A DNA stretch of 23,844 bases from Ruthenibacterium sp. (GTDB lineage Bacteria > Bacillota > Clostridia > Oscillospirales > Ruminococcaceae): positions 1-23,844 of the forward strand of contig JAHHSK010000030.1 in NCBI GenBank assembly GCA_020025255.1. The letters are read 5' to 3'. Both the position numbers and the translations under genes were made by a program. Below are positions 7,890-16,540 of the stretch, one piece after another. Every line of letters begins with the position of its first letter. Position 1 is the first letter of the stretch. The notes under the pieces are model-generated. The model was not told where the DNA came from, did no database searches, and saw nothing but the letters and a program-made list of their open reading frames with translations.

Positions 7890-7900
7890 TTTGTTTGAAT

Positions 7901-7942
7901 CCTCCGTTTTGATTTGGGAGGGTCAAATTGCGTGGGCCCTCC
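7901..7942 (-). promoter_or_regulatory. Competing hairpins that include the GNAT ribosome site
   Basis: Three segments compete on the minus strand. GGAGGG (7942-7937, inside the leader ORF) can pair 6 bp with CCCTCC (7922-7917). The same CCTCC (7921-7917) can pair 5 bp with GGAGG (7905-7901), the GNAT ribosome site. The leader stop codon (7925-7923) lies immediately before the middle segment. Ribosomes on the leader would therefore decide which pairing forms, the layout of a translational attenuator. Confidence 0.5.
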
Positions 7943-7961
7943 GTACACGAATCGCTGTCAT
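7923..7961 (-). CDS. 12-residue leader peptide upstream of the GNAT gene
   Basis: ATG at 7961 opens a 12-codon frame, MTAIRVRRAHAI, ending in TGA at 7925-7923. An excellent ribosome site (AGAAAGAGGTGG, ending 7 nt before the ATG) precedes it, better than that of the GNAT gene. The peptide has an Arg-Val-Arg-Arg core, and Arg-X-Arg is the arrest motif known from macrolide-responsive leaders of erm and msr genes. It is too short for homology, so the call rests on the ribosome site and its place in the overlapping hairpins. It could be a chance ORF. Confidence 0.45.
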   Translation of the reverse strand: MTAIRVRRAHAI

Positions 7962-8013
7962 ATACAAACCACCTCTTTCTTTGGATTCGGACGCGTGTGC
8001 GCCCCGTACATTC

Positions 8014-8042
8014 AGTGTATCACATTGCGCGCGCAGGAAAAA
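8014..8042 (-). promoter_or_regulatory. Possible promoter of the GNAT leader
   Basis: On the minus strand an extended -10 TGA-TACACT (TACACT at 8019-8014) is the best candidate upstream of the leader ORF; the -35 region 17 nt further up (TTTTTC) is poor. Confidence 0.3.
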
Positions 8043-8090
8043 CCGTTTCCGGCAAAATAAAATGCAACTTGTGGTTGAATCCGCAGGCAG

Positions 8091-8126
8091 AAAAAGGGCG
8101 GCTGTGCATCGGCACAGCCGCCCTTT
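8091..8126 (-). terminator. Terminator of the purine operon
   Basis: A perfect 15-bp stem (8126-8112 with 8107-8093) and 4-nt loop are followed on the minus strand by a T-run. It starts 33 nt after the purL stop codon. Confidence 0.92.
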
Positions 8127-8159
8127 GCGGAATATACGGGGGTTAAAAATCCGGTTGGA

Positions 8160-11100
8160 TCATTTTGTAAAGTAATCGACGCCGCCCTCAAAGAGCTTTT
8201 GGTACTTGTTGCCTTCGATGTTCTTATACAGGTTGTCGCCGCTGCGTTCGGAATGACCCATTTTGCCCAGCACGCGCCCGTCGGGGCTGGTGATGCTTTC
8301 AATGGCAAGATAGCTGCCGTTCGGGTTATAGCGCACATCCATGGTGGGCTTGCCCGCAAGATCGACATACTGCGCTGCGACCTGGCCGTTTTCCACAAGA
8401 CGGCGCAGGGTTTCTTCGTTTGCGACAAAGCGGCCTTCGCCGTGGCTGATGGCAATGGTGTGGATATCGCCCGGCTTTGTGTATTGCAGCCACGGGGATT
8501 TGTTCGATGCGATGCGGGTGTTGACGAGCATGCTCTGGTGACGGCCGATCGTGTTGAACGTCAGCGTCGGGCAGCTGCTGTCGGTTTCGACGATATCGCC
8601 GAACGGAACCAGACCCAGCTTGATGAGTGCCTGGAAGCCGTTGCACACGCCGAGCATCAGGCCGTCGCGGCGGCCGAGCAGATCGCGCACGGCTTCGGTA
8701 ATGGCGGGGTTGCGGAAGAACGCCGTGATGAACTTGGCGCTGCCTTCCGGTTCATCGCCGCCGGAGAAGCCGCCCGGCAGGAAGATCATCTGGCTGTTTT
8801 CGATCAGGCGGCGCACTGCGGCCACGCTTTCGGTGACGTGTGCCGGAGTGAGGTTGTTGATGACGAACACCTCAGGCACGGCACCGGCGCGCTCCATGGC
8901 GCGGGCGGAATCGTATTCGCAGTTCGTGCCGGGGAATACCGGGATCAGCACGCGCGGCTTTGCGGTGCCGATGTGCGGTGCGGCGCGGGTTTCGGCGTTG
9001 TAGGAAAGCACCGGGACTTCGGCGTTTTTGTCGCTGTCAGCGGCGCTGCGGTAGGGCATCACCGGTTCAAGCTTTGCTTCATAGGCTTCCTGCACGCGGG
9101 CAAGGTCGGCCGTTTCGCCGCCGAGCGTCCAGCGGTATTCCGCCGTGGTGGTGCCGATGACGGTGCCGATGTCAAGATCCTCGCTAAGCTCCAGGATGTA
9201 GCTGCCGTAGGCATATTCGTACAGCGAGGCCTTATCAAAGCCCTGTGCAAACTGCACGCCCAGACGGTTGCCAAGCCCCATTTTGAACAGTGCTTCGGCT
9301 GCGCCGCCCAGTGTCGGGGTGTAGGCCGCCAGAACCTTTTTATCGCGGATCAGGGCTTCCACCTGCTTCCACAGGGCTTTCAGGCTTTCCGCGCAGGGCA
9401 GCAGGCCGTCGCGTGTTTCGGGACGCAGCCACACCAGCTTGCTGCCGGCTTTTTTGAATTCGGGGCTGATGACAAGATCGGTATCGCCCGCAGCAACGGC
9501 AAAGCTGACAAGCGTCGGCGGAACGTCGATGTTTTCAAACGAGCCGGACATGGAGTCCTTGCCGCCGATCGCGGCAACGCCCAGTTCCACCTGTGCATCC
9601 AAAGCACCGAGCAGCGCGGCGGTGGGGCGGCCCCAGCGCGCGGGGTCGGCACCCAGACGCTCGAAGTATTCCTGGAAGGTAAGATATGCCTTTTCGGCGC
9701 TGAAGCCTGCGGCAACCAGCTTGGAAACGCTTTCGGCAACCGCAAGGTAGGCGCTGTGATATTCGCTCTGTTCGGCAATGAACGGGTTATAGCCCCATGC
9801 CATGCCGGAGCATGTCTTGGTTTCGCCGTGCGGCACGGGCAGCTTTGCCGCCATGACCTGCACCGGCGTCAGCTGCGTTTTGCCGCCGAAGGGCATCAGC
9901 ACCGTGCCTGCGCCGATCGTGGAATCGAAGCGTTCGGAAAGACCCTTTTTGCTGCACAGGTTCAGATCGCTCATCATGGCGGTGAGCCCGGCTTCCAGCG
10001 AGCCGGAGGGAACCGGATGCGCGGCAACGGTGTGTGCAGGCACGCGCACGTTCATGTGCTTTTCTGCCCCGTTGGAGTTGAGGAAGCCGCGGTTGATATC
10101 GCAGATGACCTTGCCGTTCCAGTGCATGACAAGGCGCGGCTCTTCGGTCACGCGTGCCACGACAGTGGCTTCCAGATTTTCCTTGTTGGCAAGGGCGATG
10201 AACTCCTGTGCGTTTTCGCTTGCGACAACAACGGCCATGCGCTCCTGGCTTTCGCTGATCGCAAGCTCGGTGCCGTCAAGGCCATCGTATTTTTTGGGAA
10301 CCGCATTCAGGTCAATGCAAAGGCCGTCGGCCAATTCACCAATGGCAACCGAAACGCCGCCCGCGCCGAAATCGTTGCAGCGCTTGATCATCAGCGTTGC
10401 TTCCTTCGTGCGGAACAGACGCTGCAGCTTGCGTTCCACGGGGGCATTGCCCTTTTGCACTTCGGCACCGCAGGTTTCCAGGCTTTCCAGCTTGTGCGCT
10501 TTGGAAGAACCGGTTGCGCCGCCGCAGCCGTCACGGCCGGTGCGGCCGCCCAGCAGGATGACGACATCGCCGGGAGCAGGCACTTCGCGGCGCACGTTCT
10601 CTTCGGGAACCGCACCCACAACCGCGCCGATCTCCATGCGCTTTGCCATATAGCCGGGGTGGTACAGTTCATCGACCATGCCCGTGGCAAGGCCGATCTG
10701 GTTGCCGTAGCTGGAATAGCCCGCTGCGGCGGTGGTGACAAGCTTGCGCTGGGGCAGCTTGCCGGGCATGGTGTCCTTTACGGGCACAAGCGGATCGCCT
10801 GCGCCGGTGACGCGCATGGCCTGATACACATAGCCGCGGTTGGCAAGCGGATCGCGGATCGCGCCGCCGATGCAGGTGGCTGCGCCGCCGAAGGGTTCGA
10901 TCTCGGTGGGGTGGTTGTGCGTTTCGTTTTTGAACAAAAGCAGCCACGGCTCATCCTTGCCGTTGTTGTCAACGGTGATGCGCACGCTGCACGCGTTGAT
11001 CTCATCGGATTCATCCATGTTTTTCAGGATGCCCTGTTTTTTGAGGTATTTGCCGCCGATCGTGCCCATATCCATAAGGCAGACGGGTTTGTTTTTGCCC

Positions 11101-11870
11101 GCATGCACTTCGCTGCGCAGGGCAAGATAGCGTTCCCACGCGGCGCGGACGGTTTCATCCTCAATGGCAACCTCGTCCAGAATGGTGCCGAACGTGGTGT
11201 GGCGGCAGTGATCGCTCCAGTAGGTGTCGATCATGCGGATCTCGGTGATCGTGGGGTCGCGGTGTTCGGATTGGAAGTATTCCTGGCAGAACGCGATATC
11301 GCCCGCATCCATGGCAAGGCCGTACTGTGCGATGAAATCGGCAAGACCCGTTTCGTCCAGCTGGGTGAAGCCATCGAGCACTGCCACATCGGTGGGAACG
11401 GCGTATTCCATTTTCAGCGTGGTGCGCTCGTCAAGGGGCGCTTCGCGTGCTTCCACCGGATTGATGACGTACTTTTTGATTTCTGCCAGTTCCTCGGCAC
11501 TGGGATTGCCGTACAGAAGGAACACGCGCGCGGAAAGCACATCCGGGCGTTCGCATTCGCCCAAAAGCTGGATGCATTCGGCGGCGGAAGCCGCGCGCTG
11601 ATCGAACTGTCCGGGCAGGAATTCCGTGGCGAACACGGCATCGGCGCCTTCGGGGATCGCGGTGTAAACGTCATCGAGCTGGGGCTCGCTGAATACCGTG
11701 CCGCGGCAGCGGCGGAACAGCTCTTCGGAGATGCCCTCCACGTCATAACGGTTCAAAAGCCGCAGGTCTGTTACGCTTTTGATGCACAGCAGATCGCGGA
11801 TCTCGGCCAGGATGCCCTTTGCCTCAACGGCATATTCCGGGCGCTTTTCAACATAGAGACGATAGACCAT
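8160..11870 (-). CDS. purL: Phosphoribosylformylglycinamidine synthase, one-chain form
   Basis: This 1236-residue enzyme converts FGAR, ATP and glutamine to FGAM, the fourth step of purine synthesis. A PurS-like N-terminal segment (about 1-80) precedes the synthetase, with DTYWSDHCRHTTF at 215-227 and the substrate/ATP motif NETHNHPTEIEPFGG. The last 265 residues or so are the fused glutamine amidotransferase: VLIPVFPGTNCEYDSA, the nucleophile Cys in LGVCNGFQAL, and the His of ISHGEGRF. PurS, PurL and PurQ functions are thus in one chain, as in the clade II form of Clostridia, so no separate purS or purQ is needed. The ATG at 11870 follows AGGAGG (11881-11886); upstream in-frame codons overlap it. 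It is the last gene of the operon, 20 nt after purD. Confidence 0.97.
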   Translation of the reverse strand: MVYRLYVEKRPEYAVEAKGILAEIRDLLCIKSVTDLRLLNRYDVEGISEELFRRCRGTVFSEPQLDDVYTAIPEGADAVFATEFLPGQFDQRAASAAECIQLLGECERPDVLSARVFLLYGNPSAEELAEIKKYVINPVEAREAPLDERTTLKMEYAVPTDVAVLDGFTQLDETGLADFIAQYGLAMDAGDIAFCQEYFQSEHRDPTITEIRMIDTYWSDHCRHTTFGTILDEVAIEDETVRAAWERYLALRSEVHAGKNKPVCLMDMGTIGGKYLKKQGILKNMDESDEINACSVRITVDNNGKDEPWLLLFKNETHNHPTEIEPFGGAATCIGGAIRDPLANRGYVYQAMRVTGAGDPLVPVKDTMPGKLPQRKLVTTAAAGYSSYGNQIGLATGMVDELYHPGYMAKRMEIGAVVGAVPEENVRREVPAPGDVVILLGGRTGRDGCGGATGSSKAHKLESLETCGAEVQKGNAPVERKLQRLFRTKEATLMIKRCNDFGAGGVSVAIGELADGLCIDLNAVPKKYDGLDGTELAISESQERMAVVVASENAQEFIALANKENLEATVVARVTEEPRLVMHWNGKVICDINRGFLNSNGAEKHMNVRVPAHTVAAHPVPSGSLEAGLTAMMSDLNLCSKKGLSERFDSTIGAGTVLMPFGGKTQLTPVQVMAAKLPVPHGETKTCSGMAWGYNPFIAEQSEYHSAYLAVAESVSKLVAAGFSAEKAYLTFQEYFERLGADPARWGRPTAALLGALDAQVELGVAAIGGKDSMSGSFENIDVPPTLVSFAVAAGDTDLVISPEFKKAGSKLVWLRPETRDGLLPCAESLKALWKQVEALIRDKKVLAAYTPTLGGAAEALFKMGLGNRLGVQFAQGFDKASLYEYAYGSYILELSEDLDIGTVIGTTTAEYRWTLGGETADLARVQEAYEAKLEPVMPYRSAADSDKNAEVPVLSYNAETRAAPHIGTAKPRVLIPVFPGTNCEYDSARAMERAGAVPEVFVINNLTPAHVTESVAAVRRLIENSQMIFLPGGFSGGDEPEGSAKFITAFFRNPAITEAVRDLLGRRDGLMLGVCNGFQALIKLGLVPFGDIVETDSSCPTLTFNTIGRHQSMLVNTRIASNKSPWLQYTKPGDIHTIAISHGEGRFVANEETLRRLVENGQVAAQYVDLAGKPTMDVRYNPNGSYLAIESITSPDGRVLGKMGHSERSGDNLYKNIEGNKYQKLFEGGVDYFTK

Positions 11871-11890
11871 TTTTCCATTTCCTCCTAAAA

Positions 11891-13171
11891 TCAAAGTGCC
11901 TGCAGTGCGCGCTGCCCGATATCGGTGCGCATGTGTTTGTTTTCAAAATCGATGCGGTTTGCGGCATCGTATGCGGCTTCGACTGCGCAAGCAAGCTCGC
12001 CGCGCACTGCCGTTACGCCGAACACGCGCCCGCCGTTCGTGACAAGCGTGCCGTCGCGCAGCGCGGTGCCCGCGTGGTACACCGTGGCATCGCAGTTCGG
12101 GATCTGTCCGTTTTCAAGGCCGCTGACGGGCTTGCCCTTTTCGTAGGAAAGCGGGTATCCGCCGGATGCGATCACGACACATGCCGCGCTGTCTGCGGAA
12201 AAGCGCACGGGCGTTTCGCTCAGCGTGCCGTTCGTTACGGCCTGCATCACGGTGAGAAGGTCGCTTTCCAAAAGCGGCAGCACAACCTGCGTTTCCGGGT
12301 CGCCGAAGCGGCAGTTGTATTCGATGACCTTCGGGCCATCGGGCGTGAGCATCAGCCCGAAGTACAAGCAGCCCTTGAAGGTGCGGCCTTCGGCGTTCAT
12401 GGCATTTATGGTGGGAAGGAAGATTTTTTCCATGCATTCGGCAGCGACGGCCTCGGTGTAGTACGGGTTCGGGGCAATGGTGCCCATGCCGCCGGTGTTC
12501 AGCCCTTCGTCATGATCGAGCGCGCGCTTGTGATCCATGCTGGATACCATGGGCACAACGGTCTTGCCGTCGGTGAAGCTCAGCACCGAAACTTCGGGGC
12601 CTGTCAGGAATTCTTCGATGACGATATGGCTGCCGGATTCCCCGAACTTTTTATCCTCCATGATGCTGTGCACCGCATCCAGTGCGGCGGCCTCATCTTC
12701 GCAGATCAAAACGCCCTTGCCCAGTGCAAGGCCGTCCGCCTTGACGACGACCGGGTATTTTTTGCTGCTGCGGATGTATTCCGATGCGGCTGCGGCGTCG
12801 CAGAACGTCTCGTAGCCGGCGGTGGGGATGCCGTATTTTTTCATCAGATCCTTGCTGAACACCTTGCTGCCTTCGATGATCGCGGCGGCGCGGTCAGGCC
12901 CGAAGGCCGGGATGCCCTTTTCGCGCAGCGCGTCCACCATGCCCAGAACAAGGGGGTCATCCGGCGCAACCACAACGTATTCGATGCCTTCGCGCACGGC
13001 AAAATCAACAACGCCCGCAACATCGGTTGCCGCAATGGGCACGCATACGGCATCGCTTGCAATGCCGCCGTTGCCGGGTGCTGCGTAAATTTCGGATGCA
13101 GCGGGGTTTTCTTTCAGCTTGCGGATTATGGCGTGTTCCCGTCCGCCAGAGCCTACGACAAGAATTTTCAT
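11891..13171 (-). CDS. purD: Phosphoribosylamine-glycine ligase (GAR synthetase)
   Basis: This 426-residue ATP-grasp enzyme joins glycine to phosphoribosylamine, the second step of purine synthesis. The N-terminus MKILVVGSGGREHAIIRKL is diagnostic. It is followed by GSKVFSKDLMKKYGIPTAGY at the start of the ATP-grasp part, VIEEFLTGPEVSVLSFTDG, NTGGMGTIAPNPYY and the metal-binding end VIEYNCRFGDPETQVVLPLL. Length is normal. The ATG at 13171 has GGAGG 6 nt upstream. The frame extends further upstream but into the preceding gene. Only 13 nt separate it from the stop codon of the membrane protein gene, so the two are clearly co-transcribed. Confidence 0.97.
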   Translation of the reverse strand: MKILVVGSGGREHAIIRKLKENPAASEIYAAPGNGGIASDAVCVPIAATDVAGVVDFAVREGIEYVVVAPDDPLVLGMVDALREKGIPAFGPDRAAAIIEGSKVFSKDLMKKYGIPTAGYETFCDAAAASEYIRSSKKYPVVVKADGLALGKGVLICEDEAAALDAVHSIMEDKKFGESGSHIVIEEFLTGPEVSVLSFTDGKTVVPMVSSMDHKRALDHDEGLNTGGMGTIAPNPYYTEAVAAECMEKIFLPTINAMNAEGRTFKGCLYFGLMLTPDGPKVIEYNCRFGDPETQVVLPLLESDLLTVMQAVTNGTLSETPVRFSADSAACVVIASGGYPLSYEKGKPVSGLENGQIPNCDATVYHAGTALRDGTLVTNGGRVFGVTAVRGELACAVEAAYDAANRIDFENKHMRTDIGQRALQAL

Positions 13172-13184
13172 AACATGCCTCCGT

Positions 13185-15314
13185 TTACGATACAAGATAG
13201 AGTACGGTATCTTCGGTTTCAAAATATTTTTTAAAAAGCGGCTGTCCGTCTGCGCCGGGGCGTTCGGCATCGCGCAGCCATTCGCATTCCGCTGCGCCCT
13301 CCAGGATATCCCACCCGGCAGCGGCGGCGGCGCGGTCATACAAAATGCACGTCACGCCTTCGGGCAGCGCATCGTGCGCCTGCTGCGGGGTCTGTGCGCC
13401 GAACACGGCATGCAGCACATCCAGACGGTGCTGCACTTCTTCGCGCGCAGCACCCATATTCGATACGGCATACTTGAAGCTTTCCATATAGCACTGACGC
13501 CCCGAAAGGCCGGTGTACACATTGGAAAGCCCTTCCAGATGCCGCCCGGTGTGGATGCGGTTGGTGAGGAAAAGCGTATCCGGGCCGAGCGCGGAAAGCC
13601 GTTCGGCGGTTTCGGCCTGCGCAGCAGTCAGCGCAAGCGTTTTGCCGTTTTCCACCGGGCGCAGCACAGCCTGCCGTGCAAAATACACATTCGAAAACAC
13701 GGCAGAGGCAAGCCCCACCGCAGCAAACAGCCCGAAACAGGCGAATACGGCAGTGCGCAGCAGCTTTTTCAGGCCGCAGGCGCGCCGCACGAACGCGGGC
13801 AGATATCCGGCAGCCAGCAGGCACAAAAAGAAAAAGCCTGCAAATGCAAAATAGACCTGACTCATGGATTCATGGTCAAACAGATAAAACGCAAGAAAGC
13901 CACCGGCAGCACAGGCGGCGGCAAACAGCTTTGCAAAGGAAAGCCTGGGCAGGCGGCACGCATCGCGCAAAAGCCCGCACAGGGCAAGCGGCGCGGCAGC
14001 GGGGGCAAACAGCACTGTCTGGCAGAGCCAGAACAGCGGCGCGCTGAAAGTCCACAAAAGCGGGCTTTTGATGTGCAGCGCGGCAAGGATATTGCCGAAC
14101 CACGATTTTTCCAGCGTGGCGTGCAGAGAAAAATGCACGCTGGTGCCCGCGCCCGCCGAAAACAGCAGCCGGTAGATAATAAGGAATGCCGCGCCCATGG
14201 CTGCGGCTGCGGCAAGGGTGCGCAGGCTGCTGCGGCGTGCCTCATCCCCCGCGCGGGTGCAAAGGGTGAAAATCAGCCGGAGCACGCCGGCGCAGAGAAA
14301 GCCGATGAGCACAACGGCGGCAACCGGCCCTTTCGAAAGCGCCAGCAGCACAAACGAAACAAAGGTGAACACCGGCACGCCGAAGCCCTTTGTGCCGCGC
14401 CCGAGACAGAATGCGCCGGATGTCAGCGCGGCGAGGAACAGCGTGTTTGTGCCAACGCCGTTGATGTTCGTGAGCATGTGGCGGAAAAACGTATTCCAGA
14501 ACAGCGTGCGTCCGCCGTCGAACACTTTCCACAAGGCGGCTTCGCCGCAGAAAAAAAGCAGCACGAACAAGGCGGCTGTCTGCTTTGCATTGCCGTCGAA
14601 CCACAGGGCAGCCAGTTCGCACAGGGCGATGACAAGCCCCGCCGCCATGGCAAGCGGCAGGAACATGGCAAGCATATCCCACGGGGCGGCAGGCACAGCC
14701 ATGCACAGCCCCGCACCCAAAAGCTCCGTCAGCCAGTGATAGGTGAGCGTCAGCCCCGCAAAGCGCAGATCGGCGGGGGGAAAGCCCTGCAAAAAGCTGT
14801 TGAGGTTGCCCAGGTTCCACAGAAAATCATGGTCGGGCAGCACCGGCGCACCCACGGCGGGCTTGGTGCGCGCAAGCACGCACAAAAACGATGCAAGCAC
14901 CGCAAAAATCGGCACGATCACACCGGCAGCGGCAAAGTGCGGCGCGCCGCCGGAATGGGCGGCAAGCGCATCGTGCTTTCGGAAGGACAAAAAGGCCCCA
15001 ATAAGGCCAAACCCCGGCATAAGCCACAGCAGGACGGGCGTGCCCGCCGCCGCGGAAACCGCCGTCAGCACGGCAAAAACGGCGGTGCCAAAGACGATGC
15101 TGCCGGAATAAAACAGGCCGCAGGCCTGCAGCCCGGCGCAGCGGGCAAGCGCACAGCCGGGCAGCACAACGCCGGCAAACAGATAAGCGGCGGTGAGCAA
15201 AAGCCCCCATAAAGAGCCGCCCGCAAAGGCAACGCAGCCGCAGAATACGGCTGCGGATACCGCCGCAAGCGCAGCGGGCACTGCCTTCGGGATACGGAAA
15301 TTACGCGCGGTCAT
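13185..15314 (-). CDS. Polytopic membrane protein with GT-C-like architecture
   Basis: This is a 709-residue protein with about 12 to 14 hydrophobic helices between residues 10 and 560 and a C-terminal soluble part of about 150 residues. After helix 4 or 5 a segment reads PDHDFLWNLGNLNSFLQG, then GLTLTYHWLTELLGAG. The acidic-HD pair and the later YHW resemble the first loop of GT-C-type glycosyltransferases, which use lipid-linked sugars. The C-terminal part contains FLTNRIHTGRHLEG and LSGRQCYMES, also reminiscent of such proteins. This is motif-level inference only; I cannot name a family. The ATG at 15314 has only a weak ribosome site (GCAGG about 10 nt upstream). It sits between two purine genes with gaps of 16 and 13 nt and so is part of the operon, but no purine role is evident. 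Confidence 0.7.
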   Translation of the reverse strand: MTARNFRIPKAVPAALAAVSAAVFCGCVAFAGGSLWGLLLTAAYLFAGVVLPGCALARCAGLQACGLFYSGSIVFGTAVFAVLTAVSAAAGTPVLLWLMPGFGLIGAFLSFRKHDALAAHSGGAPHFAAAGVIVPIFAVLASFLCVLARTKPAVGAPVLPDHDFLWNLGNLNSFLQGFPPADLRFAGLTLTYHWLTELLGAGLCMAVPAAPWDMLAMFLPLAMAAGLVIALCELAALWFDGNAKQTAALFVLLFFCGEAALWKVFDGGRTLFWNTFFRHMLTNINGVGTNTLFLAALTSGAFCLGRGTKGFGVPVFTFVSFVLLALSKGPVAAVVLIGFLCAGVLRLIFTLCTRAGDEARRSSLRTLAAAAAMGAAFLIIYRLLFSAGAGTSVHFSLHATLEKSWFGNILAALHIKSPLLWTFSAPLFWLCQTVLFAPAAAPLALCGLLRDACRLPRLSFAKLFAAACAAGGFLAFYLFDHESMSQVYFAFAGFFFLCLLAAGYLPAFVRRACGLKKLLRTAVFACFGLFAAVGLASAVFSNVYFARQAVLRPVENGKTLALTAAQAETAERLSALGPDTLFLTNRIHTGRHLEGLSNVYTGLSGRQCYMESFKYAVSNMGAAREEVQHRLDVLHAVFGAQTPQQAHDALPEGVTCILYDRAAAAAGWDILEGAAECEWLRDAERPGADGQPLFKKYFETEDTVLYLVS

Positions 15315-15330
15315 TTCCGTGCACCTGCCC

Positions 15331-16506
15331 TTAGTGGTGGAACAGGCGCACGCCGTTGAACGCCATGGTGATATGGTACTTATTGCACGTTTCGATGACC
15401 TGATCGTCGCGGATCGAGCCGCCCGGCTCCACGATCGCGCTTACGCCGGAGCGGCGCGCGCGTTCGATGTTATCCCCGAACGGGAAGAAGGCGTCGCTGC
15501 CAAGGCACACGCCGGAAACGTGCGAAAGCCATTCTTTCTTTTCTTCGCGCGTCAGCGGTTCGGGGCGCTCGGTGAACGTGTCTGCCCAGACGTCCTCACC
15601 GATGACGTCCTCATATTCGTCAGAAATATAAACGTCGATCGCGTTGTCGCGGTTCGGGCGGGCCACATCGGAACGGAACGGCAGGCTCAGAACCTTCGGG
15701 TGGTGGCGCAGCTGCCAGATATCGGCCTTGTTGCCGGCAAGACGGGTGCAGTGGATGCGGCTCTGCTGGCCTGCGCCCACGCCGATCAGCTGGCCGCCCT
15801 GCGCATAGCACACCGAATTGGACTGCGTGTATTTCAGCGCGATCATGCACAGGATGAGGTCGCGCTTCTGTTCTTCGGAAAGCGTCTTGTTTTCCGTCAC
15901 GATATTGGCGAAGGTGTCCTCACCGAAGCGCAGCTCGTTGCGGCCCTGTTCGAACGTTACGCCGAACACATCCTTGCGCTCCACGGGGGCGGGGCGGTAT
16001 TCGGGGTCGATCGCCACAACATTGTAGCTGCCCTTGCGCTTTGCCTTCAGAATGGCAAGTGCTTCATCGGTGTAGCCCGGTGCGATGACGCCGTCGGATA
16101 CTTCCGGCTTGATGACGCGTGCGGTGGATTCATCGCAGATATCGGAAAGGGCGATCCAGTCGCCGAAGCTGGACATGCGGTCAGCCCCGCGTGCACGCGC
16201 ATAGGCACAGGCAAGGGGCGAAAGCTCGCCCAGATTTTCGACAAAATACATCTTTTTCAGCGTGTCATCCAGCGGCAGGCCGAGTGCGGCACCGGCGGGG
16301 CTGACATGCTTGAACGAAGCCGCAGCGCACAGCCCCGTTGCCTCCTTCAGCTCTTTGACAAGCTGCCATGCGTTCAGGGCATCCAGAAAGTTGATATATC
16401 CCGGACGGCCGTTGAGCACCGTGACGGGAAGCTCGCCCTCCTGCATGAAAATGCGCGCGGGCTTCTGGTTCGGGTTGCAGCCGTATTTCAGTTCCAATTC
16501 TTTCAT
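15331..16506 (-). CDS. purH: AICAR transformylase, stand-alone (PurH without cyclohydrolase domain)
   Basis: This 391-residue enzyme transfers a formyl group from 10-formyl-THF to AICAR, giving FAICAR, the ninth step of purine synthesis. Its catalytic Lys-His pair is K66-H67 in ASFKHVSPAG. Other family stretches are ELSPLACAYARARGADRMSSFGDW, QSNSVCYAQGGQLIGVGAGQQSR and the end SDAFFPFGDNIERA. A normal bifunctional PurH has about 510 residues and starts with a methylglyoxal-synthase-like IMP cyclohydrolase domain; here that domain is absent and the protein starts straight in the transformylase part. The start is firm, with AGGAGG 7 nt before the ATG. The missing activity is supplied by the gene just upstream. 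Some databases label such proteins simply as PurH. Confidence 0.93.
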   Translation of the reverse strand: MKELELKYGCNPNQKPARIFMQEGELPVTVLNGRPGYINFLDALNAWQLVKELKEATGLCAAASFKHVSPAGAALGLPLDDTLKKMYFVENLGELSPLACAYARARGADRMSSFGDWIALSDICDESTARVIKPEVSDGVIAPGYTDEALAILKAKRKGSYNVVAIDPEYRPAPVERKDVFGVTFEQGRNELRFGEDTFANIVTENKTLSEEQKRDLILCMIALKYTQSNSVCYAQGGQLIGVGAGQQSRIHCTRLAGNKADIWQLRHHPKVLSLPFRSDVARPNRDNAIDVYISDEYEDVIGEDVWADTFTERPEPLTREEKKEWLSHVSGVCLGSDAFFPFGDNIERARRSGVSAIVEPGGSIRDDQVIETCNKYHITMAFNGVRLFHH

Positions 16507-16540
16507 CTTATATCCTCCTGCGTTGCCGCGAAAGCGGCTG

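Noticed and set aside
7898..7975. Leader peptide read as a displaced N-terminus of the GNAT protein
   Set aside because: MTAIRVRRA resembles a GNAT start, but the frame closes at TGA after 12 codons and the GNAT gene has its own start. A frameshift would have to bridge more than 30 nt with no homology to GNAT.
8199..11888. 1229-codon open frame on the plus strand opposite purL
   Set aside because: It lies wholly antisense to a confidently identified purL, has no ribosome site or recognisable domain, and arises from codon bias in GC-rich genes. The same holds for the long plus-strand frames at 13119-15212, 18026-20362, 11819-13234 and 4475-6094.
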